From Christiangramia crocea (GTDB lineage Bacteria > Bacteroidota > Bacteroidia > Flavobacteriales > Flavobacteriaceae), in contig NZ_JAJSON010000015.1 of the NCBI RefSeq assembly GCF_022410465.1, forward strand, positions 1 through 64,000: DNA of 64,000 nucleotides, in the 5' to 3' direction. The notes beneath the pieces are model-generated. The model ran no database searches and was not told the DNA's origin. It was given only the letters and a program-made list of their open reading frames with translations. Shown in pieces: positions 1 to 7,370 of the stretch. Numbering within the stretch: position 1 is the first letter of the stretch; each line of letters starts with the position of its first letter. A program made the translations under genes and the position numbers.

Positions 1-4
1 ATAA

Positions 5-62
5 ATTCCACCTTTTTTTGCCCCAAATCTACCATGAACTTAACCTACTTATGCTATGGTCT
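5..62. repeat. Intergenic direct repeat, copy 1
   Basis: This segment matches 217-274 with only positions 54 and 60 changed. The offset between copies is 212 bases. The shared block begins with ATTCCACC, a run of seven T and GCCCC, and continues into a start codon at 34. The terminator arm present beside copy 2 would lie to the left of base 1, so copy 1 is probably cut by the window edge. On the minus strand the block reads as a possible small RNA ending at a terminator; on the plus strand it reads as a micro-ORF. Confidence 0.85.
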
Positions 63-87
63 AGTAAATATAGAGAGAAAGATCTAA
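34..87 (+). CDS. Possible micro-ORF, 17 residues, copy 1
   Basis: An ATG at 34 opens a 17-codon frame reading MNLTYLCYGLVNIERKI, then TAA. The paralogous frame at 246-320 starts with the same ten residues. Between the copies, differences in the codon-aligned part fall mostly at third positions (Cys TGC/TGT, Gly GGT/GGC, Leu CTA/CTT, Lys AAG/AAA) or give similar residues (Ile/Val, Glu/Asp). That favours coding, but the sample is tiny and a minus-strand RNA explains the block as well. No function is recognised. Confidence 0.3.
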   Translation: MNLTYLCYGLVNIERKI

Positions 88-198
88 TGAATTTAAAAAT
101 TTAGATGAAGAGCAGGGATATTTGCTAAATGGCTGGTAATCAATATTTTGTTCATCTTATGTAAAATAATTTTGAACAAAATACCTGAGGTCTGAACA

Positions 199-231
199 TA
201 AAAAAAGGCGGAAGAGATTCCACCTTTTTTT
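199..231 (-). terminator. Intrinsic terminator, probably of the purF transcript
   Basis: A 14-base arm with seven A pairs across a four-base loop with a 14-base arm ending in seven T. On the minus strand all positions pair, one as G-U; on the plus strand the same position is a C-A mismatch. The orientation therefore fits the minus-strand gene ending at 352, about 120 bases upstream on that strand. It also directly adjoins repeat copy 2 and may be the 3' end of a small RNA. Confidence 0.75.
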
Positions 232-274
232 GCCCCAAATCTACCATGAACTTAACCTACTTATGTTATGGCCT
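217..274. repeat. Intergenic direct repeat, copy 2
   Basis: Second copy of the block at 5-62, nearly identical. It overlaps the right arm of the terminator hairpin at 199-231. After position 274 similarity continues at a lower level with a codon-like pattern up to about 296. Together with copy 1 it fills most of the 351-base gap at the window start; I see no other gene there. Confidence 0.85.
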
Positions 275-320
275 TACTAAAGTAGATAGAAAAATCCTAC
301 AGGCAAAGAATATTAGATAA
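246..320 (+). CDS. Possible micro-ORF, 24 residues, copy 2
   Basis: ATG at 246 opens a 24-codon frame beginning MNLTYLCYGLTKVDRKI and ending in TAA at 318-320. It parallels the 17-codon frame at 34-87 and runs on seven residues beyond the point where copy 1 stops. The frame is convergent with the purF-like gene. A plus-strand transcript from upstream would meet the hairpin at 199-231 before reaching this ATG, which argues against coding unless a local promoter exists. Function unknown. Confidence 0.3.
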   Translation: MNLTYLCYGLTKVDRKILQAKNIR

Positions 321-351
321 AAAGCATATTTATTAGTTGAATAACGCAAAC

Positions 352-2250
352 TTAATATGCTCGATCCTTTTTGCCTTCGAAAAAATTCATAAAAGCTCTG
401 TTTACAACCCGGTTACCTCCAGGTGTTGGATAATCCCCTGTAAAGTACCAGTCCCCTAAATTCTTAGGACATGCCTTATGAAGATTATCAACACTCTGGT
501 AAATAACTTTTACCTCTGCATTAACATCTTCATCACAGAGTAATTCAGAGATCTTATCAGAAATTTCTTCATCGGTGAATGGATCGTAAATTTCTTTCAC
601 GAAGTTCTGAACTTCATTATCATCCAGTTCTACCTGGTCCTTACATTTATGATATACTTTTTCTACGATATCAAATTTGTCATTCTCTTTCAACAAATCA
701 AGAGCGGCCCTGAATGCTACAAGATCTTCCAGTCTCGCCATGTCAATACCATAGCAGTCGGGATATCGTATTTGCGGGGCAGATGAAACCACAATTATTT
801 TTCTTGGTTTCAGGCGATCCATCATCTTTATAATACTCTTCTTTAAAGTGGTACCTCTTACAATACTATCGTCAATGATCACCAGGTTATCATCTGGTTG
901 TACAACTCCGTAGGTGACGTCATAAACGTGTGCTACAAGATCGTCACGACTACTGTCTTCGGTAATGAAGGTTCGAAGCTTCACATCTTTAATAGCGATC
1001 TTTTCAGTTCTTAGCCTGTGAGACAATATCTCCTGAAGTCTTGCATCGGTAAGGCTATCCTTCTCCTCGAGAATGGCTTCATTCTTTTGCTTGTTAAGCT
1101 CGTCCTGAGCAGCCTCTACCATTCCATAGAAAGAGGTTTCAGCAGTATTCGGGATAAAAGAGAATACTGTTTTCTGGGTATCATGATCTATAGACTTTAA
1201 TACCTCTGGCATAAGGAGTCTGCCAAGCATTTTTCTTTCCTGATAGATCTCGGCATCGCTACCACGGGAGAAATAAATTCGTTCAAAGGAACAGGCTTTT
1301 CTTTCAAGAGGTTCTATGATCTTTTTGATGGATGTATTTCCATTTTTCTTGGTGATAATGGCGTGCCCCGGAGGAAGCTCGGTAACTTCTTCAAAATTCA
1401 CATTGAAAACAGTTTGTATAACCGGTCTTTCAGATGCCACTACTACAACTTCATCATCTTTATAATAATACGCCGGCCTTATTCCAGCAGGATCACGAAG
1501 CACAAAGGAATCCCCATGGCCCATTAGCCCGGCCATAGCATAACCGCCATCCCAGATCTTGGAAGATTTTTTCAGGATCTTGGCCACATTTAACTTTTCG
1601 GCAATTATCGGAGAGGCTTCCACCTTGGAATAACCTTCCTTCTTTAGTTTCTTATATAATTTACGTACTTCAGAGTCAAGGAAGTGGCCAATCTTTTCCA
1701 TCACGGTTACGGTATCGGCCCTTTCTTTTGGATGCTGACCCAGTTCTACCAGATTGTTAAATAATCTGTTCACATTGGTCATGTTAAAATTCCCGGCAAC
1801 GATCAGGTTACGGTGCATCCAGTTGTTCTGCCTAAGAAATGGATGTACGCTCTCAATATTATTCTTGCCAAATGTCCCGTACCTAACATGCCCTAAGAAC
1901 ACCTCTCCCAGATAGGGGATATGTCTTTTTTGAAGTTCAGTATCATCTGCATATTCCGGATTGGCTTTGATCTCTTCGTTTATCCTTTGGTTGATCTGCT
2001 CAAAAATGTCCTGTATTGGCTGGGCTTTATTGGACCGAATACGGCTTATATACCTTTCTCCCGGAATTGTATTGAGTTTGATGCTCGCAAAACCTGCACC
2101 ATCCTGGCCACGATTATGCTGCTTTTCCATAAGGAGATACATTTTATTTACACCGTAAAATGCTGTCCCGTATTTTTCTTTGTAATAATCTAATGGTTTC
2201 AAAAGCCTTATATGGGCAATTCCGCATTCGTGTTTTAGAGCATCACTCAT
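352..2250 (-). CDS. purF: Amidophosphoribosyltransferase-like class II glutamine amidotransferase
   Basis: PurF makes 5-phosphoribosylamine from PRPP and glutamine, the first committed purine step, in the cytoplasm. Cys9 in HECGI is placed to become the N-terminal glutaminase nucleophile after propeptide removal, followed by RGQDGAG (47-53) and RDPAGIRP (252-259). The PRPP loop VIIDDSIVRGTT lies at 457-468. At 632 residues it is clearly longer than the roughly 500-residue canonical enzyme, with extra segments near residues 60-110 and 385-430. It belongs to a long Bacteroidota-type variant, so a second, canonical PurF elsewhere in the genome is possible. purN is 1.5 kb upstream on the same strand, but a terminator at 2291-2315 separates the units. 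Confidence 0.88.
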   Translation of the reverse strand: MSDALKHECGIAHIRLLKPLDYYKEKYGTAFYGVNKMYLLMEKQHNRGQDGAGFASIKLNTIPGERYISRIRSNKAQPIQDIFEQINQRINEEIKANPEYADDTELQKRHIPYLGEVFLGHVRYGTFGKNNIESVHPFLRQNNWMHRNLIVAGNFNMTNVNRLFNNLVELGQHPKERADTVTVMEKIGHFLDSEVRKLYKKLKKEGYSKVEASPIIAEKLNVAKILKKSSKIWDGGYAMAGLMGHGDSFVLRDPAGIRPAYYYKDDEVVVVASERPVIQTVFNVNFEEVTELPPGHAIITKKNGNTSIKKIIEPLERKACSFERIYFSRGSDAEIYQERKMLGRLLMPEVLKSIDHDTQKTVFSFIPNTAETSFYGMVEAAQDELNKQKNEAILEEKDSLTDARLQEILSHRLRTEKIAIKDVKLRTFITEDSSRDDLVAHVYDVTYGVVQPDDNLVIIDDSIVRGTTLKKSIIKMMDRLKPRKIIVVSSAPQIRYPDCYGIDMARLEDLVAFRAALDLLKENDKFDIVEKVYHKCKDQVELDDNEVQNFVKEIYDPFTDEEISDKISELLCDEDVNAEVKVIYQSVDNLHKACPKNLGDWYFTGDYPTPGGNRVVNRAFMNFFEGKKDRAY

Positions 2251-2290
2251 ATCTTAATTTCCTTTTTGGAATTTTAGTTGTTTTTGTCAC

Positions 2291-2315
2291 AAAAAAAGCC
2301 CTGAAATTACAGGGC
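2291..2315 (-). terminator. Intrinsic terminator after the PfkB kinase gene
   Basis: On the minus strand GCCCTG, a six-base loop and CAGGGC are followed by seven T. It starts just after the kinase stop codon at 2323 and ends about 40 bases before the purF start, so purF probably has its own promoter. Confidence 0.85.
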
Positions 2316-2322
2316 GTTATTA

Positions 2323-3246
2323 TTAATCCAGTTGAGTTTCAAACTGCGTTAATTTTTTGAACTGATAAAGTCTTTCGCTTACTTCTTCGTTGCTAAGGTC
2401 CTGCATCCTTTCCGTGCCAAATTTCTCTACACAGAAAGAGGCCAGATTCGAACCATAAATAATGGCACTTTTCATATTCTCAAACGAGATATCTCCGGTT
2501 CTTGCGAGGTAGCCTATAAAGCCGCCGGCAAATGTGTCGCCCGCTCCGGTGGGATCAAAAACCTCTTCCAGCGGAAGTGCAGGAGCAAAAAATACCTGTT
2601 CCTTATTAAAAAGTAAAGCACCATGCTCTCCTTTTTTGATCACTACATATTCAGGCCCCATATTTTCAATGATTCTCGCAGCTTTTACCAGGGAATGTTC
2701 TCCGGAAAGCTGCCTGGCTTCCTCATCATTAATTGTGATTACATCTACCTTAGCGATCACCTTTTTTAGGTCTTCCAGGGTGTTGTCCATCCAGAAGTTC
2801 ATTGTATCCAGAACTACAAGTTTAGGATTGTTTACCTGTTCCAAAACGCTTAATTGTACAAGCGGATGGAGATTTCCAAGCATTACGTATTCTGCATCCT
2901 TATAATCTTCAGGGACCACCGGTTTGAAGTCGGCCAGAACATTTAACTGGGTGTCTAGCGTATCCCTTGTGTTCAGATCGTTATGATATTTTCCGCTCCA
3001 GAAGAAGGTTTTCCCCCCTTTTACGACTTCTATTCCTTTTATGTCTATATGGTTGACTTTAAGAAGATCCAGATAATTATCAGGGAAGTCTTCGCCAACC
3101 ACAGATACCACTGCGCTGTCTATGTTAAAATTTGAAGCAGAGAGACCTATATAGGTGGCCGCACCACCCAGGATCTTATCGGTTTTTCCAAATGGGGTTT
3201 CAATAGCATCGAACGCAACGGTTCCTACAATAAGTAATTTACTCAT
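2323..3246 (-). CDS. PfkB-family carbohydrate kinase
   Basis: A 307-residue ribokinase-fold kinase that phosphorylates a sugar or nucleoside with ATP in the cytoplasm. The N-terminal PfkB motif is seen around residues 26-40 (GGAATYIGLSASNF), and the C-terminal signature DPTGAGDTFAGGF near residue 232 carries the catalytic Asp and the anion hole. Length is normal for the family. The substrate cannot be read from sequence: ribokinase, adenosine kinase and fructokinase relatives all share these motifs. Its place between rnhA and the purF-like gene hints weakly at purine or ribose metabolism. A TATATTTG -7 box lies 23 bases upstream. Confidence 0.88.
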   Translation of the reverse strand: MSKLLIVGTVAFDAIETPFGKTDKILGGAATYIGLSASNFNIDSAVVSVVGEDFPDNYLDLLKVNHIDIKGIEVVKGGKTFFWSGKYHNDLNTRDTLDTQLNVLADFKPVVPEDYKDAEYVMLGNLHPLVQLSVLEQVNNPKLVVLDTMNFWMDNTLEDLKKVIAKVDVITINDEEARQLSGEHSLVKAARIIENMGPEYVVIKKGEHGALLFNKEQVFFAPALPLEEVFDPTGAGDTFAGGFIGYLARTGDISFENMKSAIIYGSNLASFCVEKFGTERMQDLSNEEVSERLYQFKKLTQFETQLD

Positions 3247-3268
3247 AACGGACTTTCAAATGACGCTG

Positions 3269-3276
3269 CAAATATA
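3269..3276 (-). promoter_or_regulatory. -7 box for the PfkB kinase gene
   Basis: TATATTTG on the minus strand matches the Bacteroidota -7 consensus TAnnTTTG, about 22 bases before the start codon. The upstream -33 element is weak (a GTTTA about 19 bases away). Confidence 0.55.
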
Positions 3277-3320
3277 CAGTTTGTTTTCCAAGGTATAAAC
3301 CCAAATCTTCAGACTGTTTT

Positions 3321-3785
3321 TTAGCCTTTATAACCGGTGTCTTTCTTGAGGTGTTTTCCTTTGGAAGCTATTACTGCAAGAGCATCACAACGTTCATTTT
3401 GTGAATGATTATTGTGGCCTTTTATCCAATGGAAGTCCACTTTATGTTTTCGGTATTCCTTTAGAAAGTCGATCCAAAGGTCACTATTCTTTCGGTTTAC
3501 AAACCCCTTTTTCTCCCATCCGAAAACCCAGCCTTTGGTTACCGCATCGGCCACATATTTAGAATCGGTGAAGACTTTTACATGGAGCCCCGGTTTTTTA
3601 AGTTTTCTCAGGCCTTCGATTACGGCCAGTAGTTCCATCCGGTTGTTGGTAGTGAGTTTAAAACCCTCTGAGAATTCCTTCTTATATGGTTTTCCAACCC
3701 ATTCCATCACTATTCCATAGCCTCCCGGCCCCGGGTTTCCTCTCGCGGCACCATCGGTATAGATATGAACCTGTGTATTCTGCAC
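3321..3785 (-). CDS. rnhA: Ribonuclease HI
   Basis: RNase HI cleaves the RNA strand of RNA-DNA hybrids, removing R-loops and primers. The catalytic set is visible: Asp11 in DGAARGNPGPGG, Glu51 in MELLAVIEG, Asp74 in FTDSKY and Asp134 in ERCDALA, with His124 in the flexible loop. At 154 residues it has the bacterial type 1 length and no extra N-terminal hybrid-binding domain. Its start shares one base with the stop of purN, so the two are translationally coupled. Confidence 0.96.
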   Translation of the reverse strand: MQNTQVHIYTDGAARGNPGPGGYGIVMEWVGKPYKKEFSEGFKLTTNNRMELLAVIEGLRKLKKPGLHVKVFTDSKYVADAVTKGWVFGWEKKGFVNRKNSDLWIDFLKEYRKHKVDFHWIKGHNNHSQNERCDALAVIASKGKHLKKDTGYKG

Positions 3786-4381
3786 TATTTTTTATCTTCT
3801 AGAAGTTGCTGGATCACTTCAGGGAAGTGTTTATATTCCAGTTGATGGATTTTTGCGGCCAGGCTTTCGGGGGTTTCATTTTCTTCGATTAAAACTGTCT
3901 CCTGGAAAATAACCTGTCCTTCATCATATACTGGGTTTACATAATGTATGGTGATGCCGCTTTTCTTTTCATTATTCTCAATAACCGCCTTGTGAACTCT
4001 TTCACCATACATTCCTTTGCCTCCATATTTAGGTAAAAGGGCCGGGTGTATATTAATAATCTTTTCCGGAAATTCTTCAAGAATACTGGTGGGCATAAGC
4101 CATAAGAACCCGGCCAGTACAATAAGGTCTGGATCAATATCTCTTAAAACATTCAGTACTTCATGAGAATAATATAGGGCTTCCTTGTCAAATAACAGAG
4201 GTCTTACATTTAGATGATGTGCTTTTTTTAAAGCGCCTGCCGATCTGCGGTTGGACAAAACGGCTACCACCTCTATATTTTTGGAATTCTGGAAGTAATT
4301 TATGATGTTTTCGGCATTGGTACCGGACCCTGAAGCAAAGATTACTATTTTTTTGGTGGATTTTTTTGTTTCGTCACTCAA
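3785..4381 (-). CDS. purN: Phosphoribosylglycinamide formyltransferase
   Basis: PurN transfers a formyl group from 10-formyl-tetrahydrofolate to GAR, the third purine step. GSGTN (18-22) forms the phosphate loop, and the catalytic trio is Asn110, His112 and Asp153 (in IINIHP and VYDEGQ). At 198 residues it has the usual length. ATG lies at 4381 with no clear Shine-Dalgarno sequence. It is transcribed divergently from acpP and coupled to rnhA downstream. Confidence 0.96.
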   Translation of the reverse strand: MSDETKKSTKKIVIFASGSGTNAENIINYFQNSKNIEVVAVLSNRRSAGALKKAHHLNVRPLLFDKEALYYSHEVLNVLRDIDPDLIVLAGFLWLMPTSILEEFPEKIINIHPALLPKYGGKGMYGERVHKAVIENNEKKSGITIHYVNPVYDEGQVIFQETVLIEENETPESLAAKIHQLEYKHFPEVIQQLLEDKK

Positions 4382-4491
4382 AATAAGGGTGTTAACATTT
4401 ATTAGGATGTAAAATTAATCCGTTTCAATGAATTTTATGTAAATTACCATCACATTTTTAGAGTAAAAATCGGTTTTAAAATAAAGTTTTT

Positions 4492-4499
4492 TATTTTTG
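4492..4499 (+). promoter_or_regulatory. -7 box for acpP
   Basis: TATTTTTG matches TAnnTTTG and lies 29 bases before the acpP start, leaving a leader of about 22-25 A-rich bases. No good -33 TTTG is seen at the expected distance. Confidence 0.6.
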
Positions 4500-4528
4500 C
4501 CACCTAATCAAAATTAAAATAAAAAATT

Positions 4529-4765
4529 ATGTCAGACATTGCATCAAGAGTAAAAGCTATAATCGTTGACAAACTGGGTGTTGACGAGAACGAAGTTGTA
4601 AACGAAGCCAGCTTCACCAACGACTTGGGTGCTGATTCACTAGACACAGTGGAATTGATCATGGAATTCGAGAAAGAATTTGACATTCAGATTCCAGACG
4701 ATCAGGCAGAGAATATCGCCACTGTAGGTCAGGCAATTTCATATATCGAAGACGCTAAAAAATAA
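4529..4765 (+). CDS. acpP: Acyl carrier protein
   Basis: A 78-residue acidic carrier that holds the growing acyl chain on a phosphopantetheine arm for fatty-acid synthesis. The attachment serine is Ser37 in the invariant GADSLDTVE motif. Size and acidity are typical. fabF follows after 16 bases, so the carrier and a condensing enzyme are co-transcribed, as is common in bacteria. Confidence 0.97.
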   Translation: MSDIASRVKAIIVDKLGVDENEVVNEASFTNDLGADSLDTVELIMEFEKEFDIQIPDDQAENIATVGQAISYIEDAKK

Positions 4766-4781
4766 AAAATCAACACACCAT

Positions 4782-6035
4782 ATGGAGTTAAAGCGAGTTG
4801 TAGTTACGGGCCTTGGTGCCTTAACCCCAATTGGTAACAATCTTGAGGAATATTGGGAGGGACTGATTAGTGGTAAAAGTGGTAGTGCTCCTATCACTTA
4901 TTTTGATACCGAAAAGTTCAAGACTAAATTCGCTTGCGAACTCAAAAACTTTGATCCTCTTGACTACTTTGATCGAAAAGAAGTTAGAAGGCTTGATAGG
5001 TTTGCTCAGTATGCAATTGTATCTGCAGATGAAGCTATCAAAGATTCCGGAATAGACCTGGACACCGTTGATAAGTATCGCGTTGGCGTAATCTGGGGTG
5101 CAGGTATCGGAGGTCTGGAGACTTTCCAGGATGAAGTAATAAATTTTGCCAAGGGAGATGGTTCTCCCAGGTTTAATCCCTTCTTTATACCCAAGATGAT
5201 CGCTGATATTGCCCCGGGTAATATCTCGATCCGTCACGGATTCATGGGAGCGAATTATACAACTGTTTCAGCCTGTGCTTCTGCTGCCAATGCCATGATC
5301 GATGCACTTAACAACATACGTTTAGGGCATAGTGATATTATCGTATCTGGTGGTTCTGAAGCTGCAGTGACTCAGGCGGGAATGGGTGGTTTTAATGCAA
5401 TGCATGCCCTTTCTACCAGAAATGAAAGTCCTGAAACAGCTTCCAGACCATTTGACGCAACCAGAGATGGCTTTGTACTTGGAGAAGGTGGAGGCGCGCT
5501 TATATTGGAAGAATATGAGCATGCCAAGGCCAGAGGTGCAAAGATCTATGCCGAGGTAATGGGTGGAGGACTTTCTTCAGATGCTTATCATATGACCGCT
5601 CCACATCCTGAAGGAGATGGAGTTGTGGCAGTTATGAAAAACTGTCTTAGGAATGCCGGATTAAAACCGGAAGATGTTGATGCTATAAACACTCACGGAA
5701 CTTCCACTCCATTAGGAGATGTTGCTGAATTGAAGGCAATTTCAAAAGTTTTCGGTGAACATGCTAAACGCATTAACATTAATTCTACCAAGTCTATGAC
5801 GGGGCATTTGTTAGGAGCCGCGGGGGCTATTGAGGCTATCGCAGCGATACTTTCCATGAAATATGGAATTGTGCCACCTACTATTAATCATGAACATGTT
5901 GACGAAAACATCGATCCGGAGTTGAACCTTACGCTTAACAAGGCTCAGAAGAGAGATGTTAACGTGGTTATGAGTAATACCTTTGGGTTTGGGGGACACA
6001 ATGCTTGCGTGTTGTTCAAGAAACTAGACGAATAA
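4782..6035 (+). CDS. fabF: 3-oxoacyl-ACP synthase II
   Basis: Beta-ketoacyl-ACP synthase that elongates acyl-ACP with malonyl-ACP. The catalytic triad is clear: Cys165 in TVSACASAAN, His305 in NTHGTSTP and His342 in MTGHLLGAAGA. The C-terminal GFGGHN motif is present. At 417 residues it is full length and lacks chain-length-factor substitutions, so an active FabF is likely. It sits 16 bases after acpP and only 3 bases before rnc. Confidence 0.96.
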   Translation: MELKRVVVTGLGALTPIGNNLEEYWEGLISGKSGSAPITYFDTEKFKTKFACELKNFDPLDYFDRKEVRRLDRFAQYAIVSADEAIKDSGIDLDTVDKYRVGVIWGAGIGGLETFQDEVINFAKGDGSPRFNPFFIPKMIADIAPGNISIRHGFMGANYTTVSACASAANAMIDALNNIRLGHSDIIVSGGSEAAVTQAGMGGFNAMHALSTRNESPETASRPFDATRDGFVLGEGGGALILEEYEHAKARGAKIYAEVMGGGLSSDAYHMTAPHPEGDGVVAVMKNCLRNAGLKPEDVDAINTHGTSTPLGDVAELKAISKVFGEHAKRININSTKSMTGHLLGAAGAIEAIAAILSMKYGIVPPTINHEHVDENIDPELNLTLNKAQKRDVNVVMSNTFGFGGHNACVLFKKLDE

Positions 6036-6038
6036 ACG

Positions 6039-6770
6039 ATGAGCGTTATTCGTAACATACTAAATTCCCGCTCTTCCAAGGGCGGGAATTTTTTTAATAT
6101 CCTCACAGCCATTCTTGGGTTTAAACCGAAAACCCTTGCACATTATAAAAAGGCGTTTACTCACCGGTCCTTAAATCAGAAGGATGCCGAAGGGAATGCA
6201 ATAAATTTTGAGCGTATGGAATTCCTTGGGGATGCTATGTTGAGTGCTGTTGTTGCCTCCCATCTTTTCAAAGCTGTACCCGGGGGTAATGAAGGCTATC
6301 TTACCAAAATGAGATCTAAAGTGGTGAGCCGTAAACACCTTAATGAACTGGGGAAAGATCTGAACCTCATAGAGCATGTTCAGACCAATATCCCAAAAGA
6401 TCAGTTTGGGGTCAATATCCATGGAAATCTATTTGAAGCCCTGATTGGGGCGATCTATCTTGACAGAGGTTACAAATACTGCAAGCGCTTTATTTATGAC
6501 CGGGTCATAGATCCGTATGTGGATATTGAACAACTGGAAGGGAAGGTAATCAGTTATAAGAGCCTGGTGATAGAATGGTGTCAAAAGGAAAAGAAAGAAT
6601 TTGATTATGAGGTCTATGAAGATACAGGGAACGATGAGCTAAAACATTTTGCTGTGAAGCTCCGTATTAACGACAGGGTTGTGGCTAAGGCCAGGGCGAC
6701 CTCCAAGAAAAAAGCGGAGGAAAAAGCGTCTAAGCGAGCCTATTATGCTTTACAGACTAAAATAGACTGA
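6039..6770 (+). CDS. rnc: Ribonuclease III
   Basis: Double-strand-specific endoribonuclease for rRNA processing and mRNA control. The signature ERMEFLGDAML is at about residues 59-69, a second acidic site lies in GNLFEALIGAIYLDRG (about 129-144), and the C-terminal 70 residues form a double-stranded-RNA-binding domain ending in KKKAEEKASKRAYYAL. Length 243 is normal. Codons 8-19 lie in a perfect 10-bp hairpin followed by a T run (6062-6095), which may attenuate read-through from fabF or serve as a self-cleavage site. The start codon is 3 bases past the fabF stop. Confidence 0.95.
   Translation: MSVIRNILNSRSSKGGNFFNILTAILGFKPKTLAHYKKAFTHRSLNQKDAEGNAINFERMEFLGDAMLSAVVASHLFKAVPGGNEGYLTKMRSKVVSRKHLNELGKDLNLIEHVQTNIPKDQFGVNIHGNLFEALIGAIYLDRGYKYCKRFIYDRVIDPYVDIEQLEGKVISYKSLVIEWCQKEKKEFDYEVYEDTGNDELKHFAVKLRINDRVVAKARATSKKKAEEKASKRAYYALQTKID
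6062..6095 (+). terminator. Terminator-like hairpin inside the rnc coding sequence
   Basis: AAATTCCCGC (6062-6071) pairs perfectly with GCGGGAATTT (6082-6091), with a ten-base loop that can close further; T continues to 6095. It has the form of an intrinsic terminator but lies within codons 8-19 of rnc, 27 bases past the fabF stop. It could lower rnc expression relative to acpP-fabF or provide an RNase III target in its own mRNA. Confidence 0.6.
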
Positions 6771-6884
6771 TTTTTGACGATTTAACGCAAACTACAACGT
6801 TTTCGTAAAAAATTATGAATTTTAGGGTTGCTTTATCTTCATTTTATCAATCATATATTATCTTTAGCCTTAAAGTAAAAGTTT

Positions 6885-7370
6885 ATGCAATCGCATAAAA
6901 TGCTGCTGGAAGTCGATGATGAGCATTTCTATCTAATTGCTGTTTATTCTTCTCTGGAGGGATATAAAATGGCATTTTCTATAAATAAGTATCTGCGGGT
7001 CAAACTCGAAAGAGAGAGAAAGGATATAGATTTTAACCATACCGATTATCACGCGGTATATGCTCTGTATTCATATAATGATCCGAAGGCCTATTATAGT
7101 TTAGACCTTGTTGCTAACAAGTTTAAAGGGGAACCCAGAAAAATTCTTAATTCAGGGTCGCTGTTTGAGGAAGAAGAACTGAGTCCTCAGGAAGTATGCC
7201 TGATACCTGAATATAATAAAGTTGATTATTTTCTTAAGATTAGCGAAGAGATTCAACAAAAGGAATTTAATAAGATCTTATCCAAAATGGGTCAGATCCC
7301 CGGAGTACAGGCCGCATATGCGATTGATGTGAATAATTTAAAATCCAAACAAAATCTAATTTTTGAATAA
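6885..7370 (+). CDS. IPExxxVDY family protein
   Basis: A 161-residue protein of a Bacteroidota family named for the motif seen here as IPEYNKVDYFLKI around residues 107-119. Function is not established. It has no signal peptide or membrane segment, so it is probably cytoplasmic. It lies between rnc and pyk, its usual neighbourhood in this phylum, and its stop shares one base with the pyk start (TAATG), which suggests coupled translation. A TATCTTTA sequence about 28 bases upstream may be a -7 box. Confidence 0.85.
   Translation: MQSHKMLLEVDDEHFYLIAVYSSLEGYKMAFSINKYLRVKLERERKDIDFNHTDYHAVYALYSYNDPKAYYSLDLVANKFKGEPRKILNSGSLFEEEELSPQEVCLIPEYNKVDYFLKISEEIQQKEFNKILSKMGQIPGVQAAYAIDVNNLKSKQNLIFE

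Noticed and set aside
1921-2193. Plus-strand frame opposite the purF-like gene
   Set aside because: The minus-strand frame has all PurF motifs; the plus frame has none and is a shadow.
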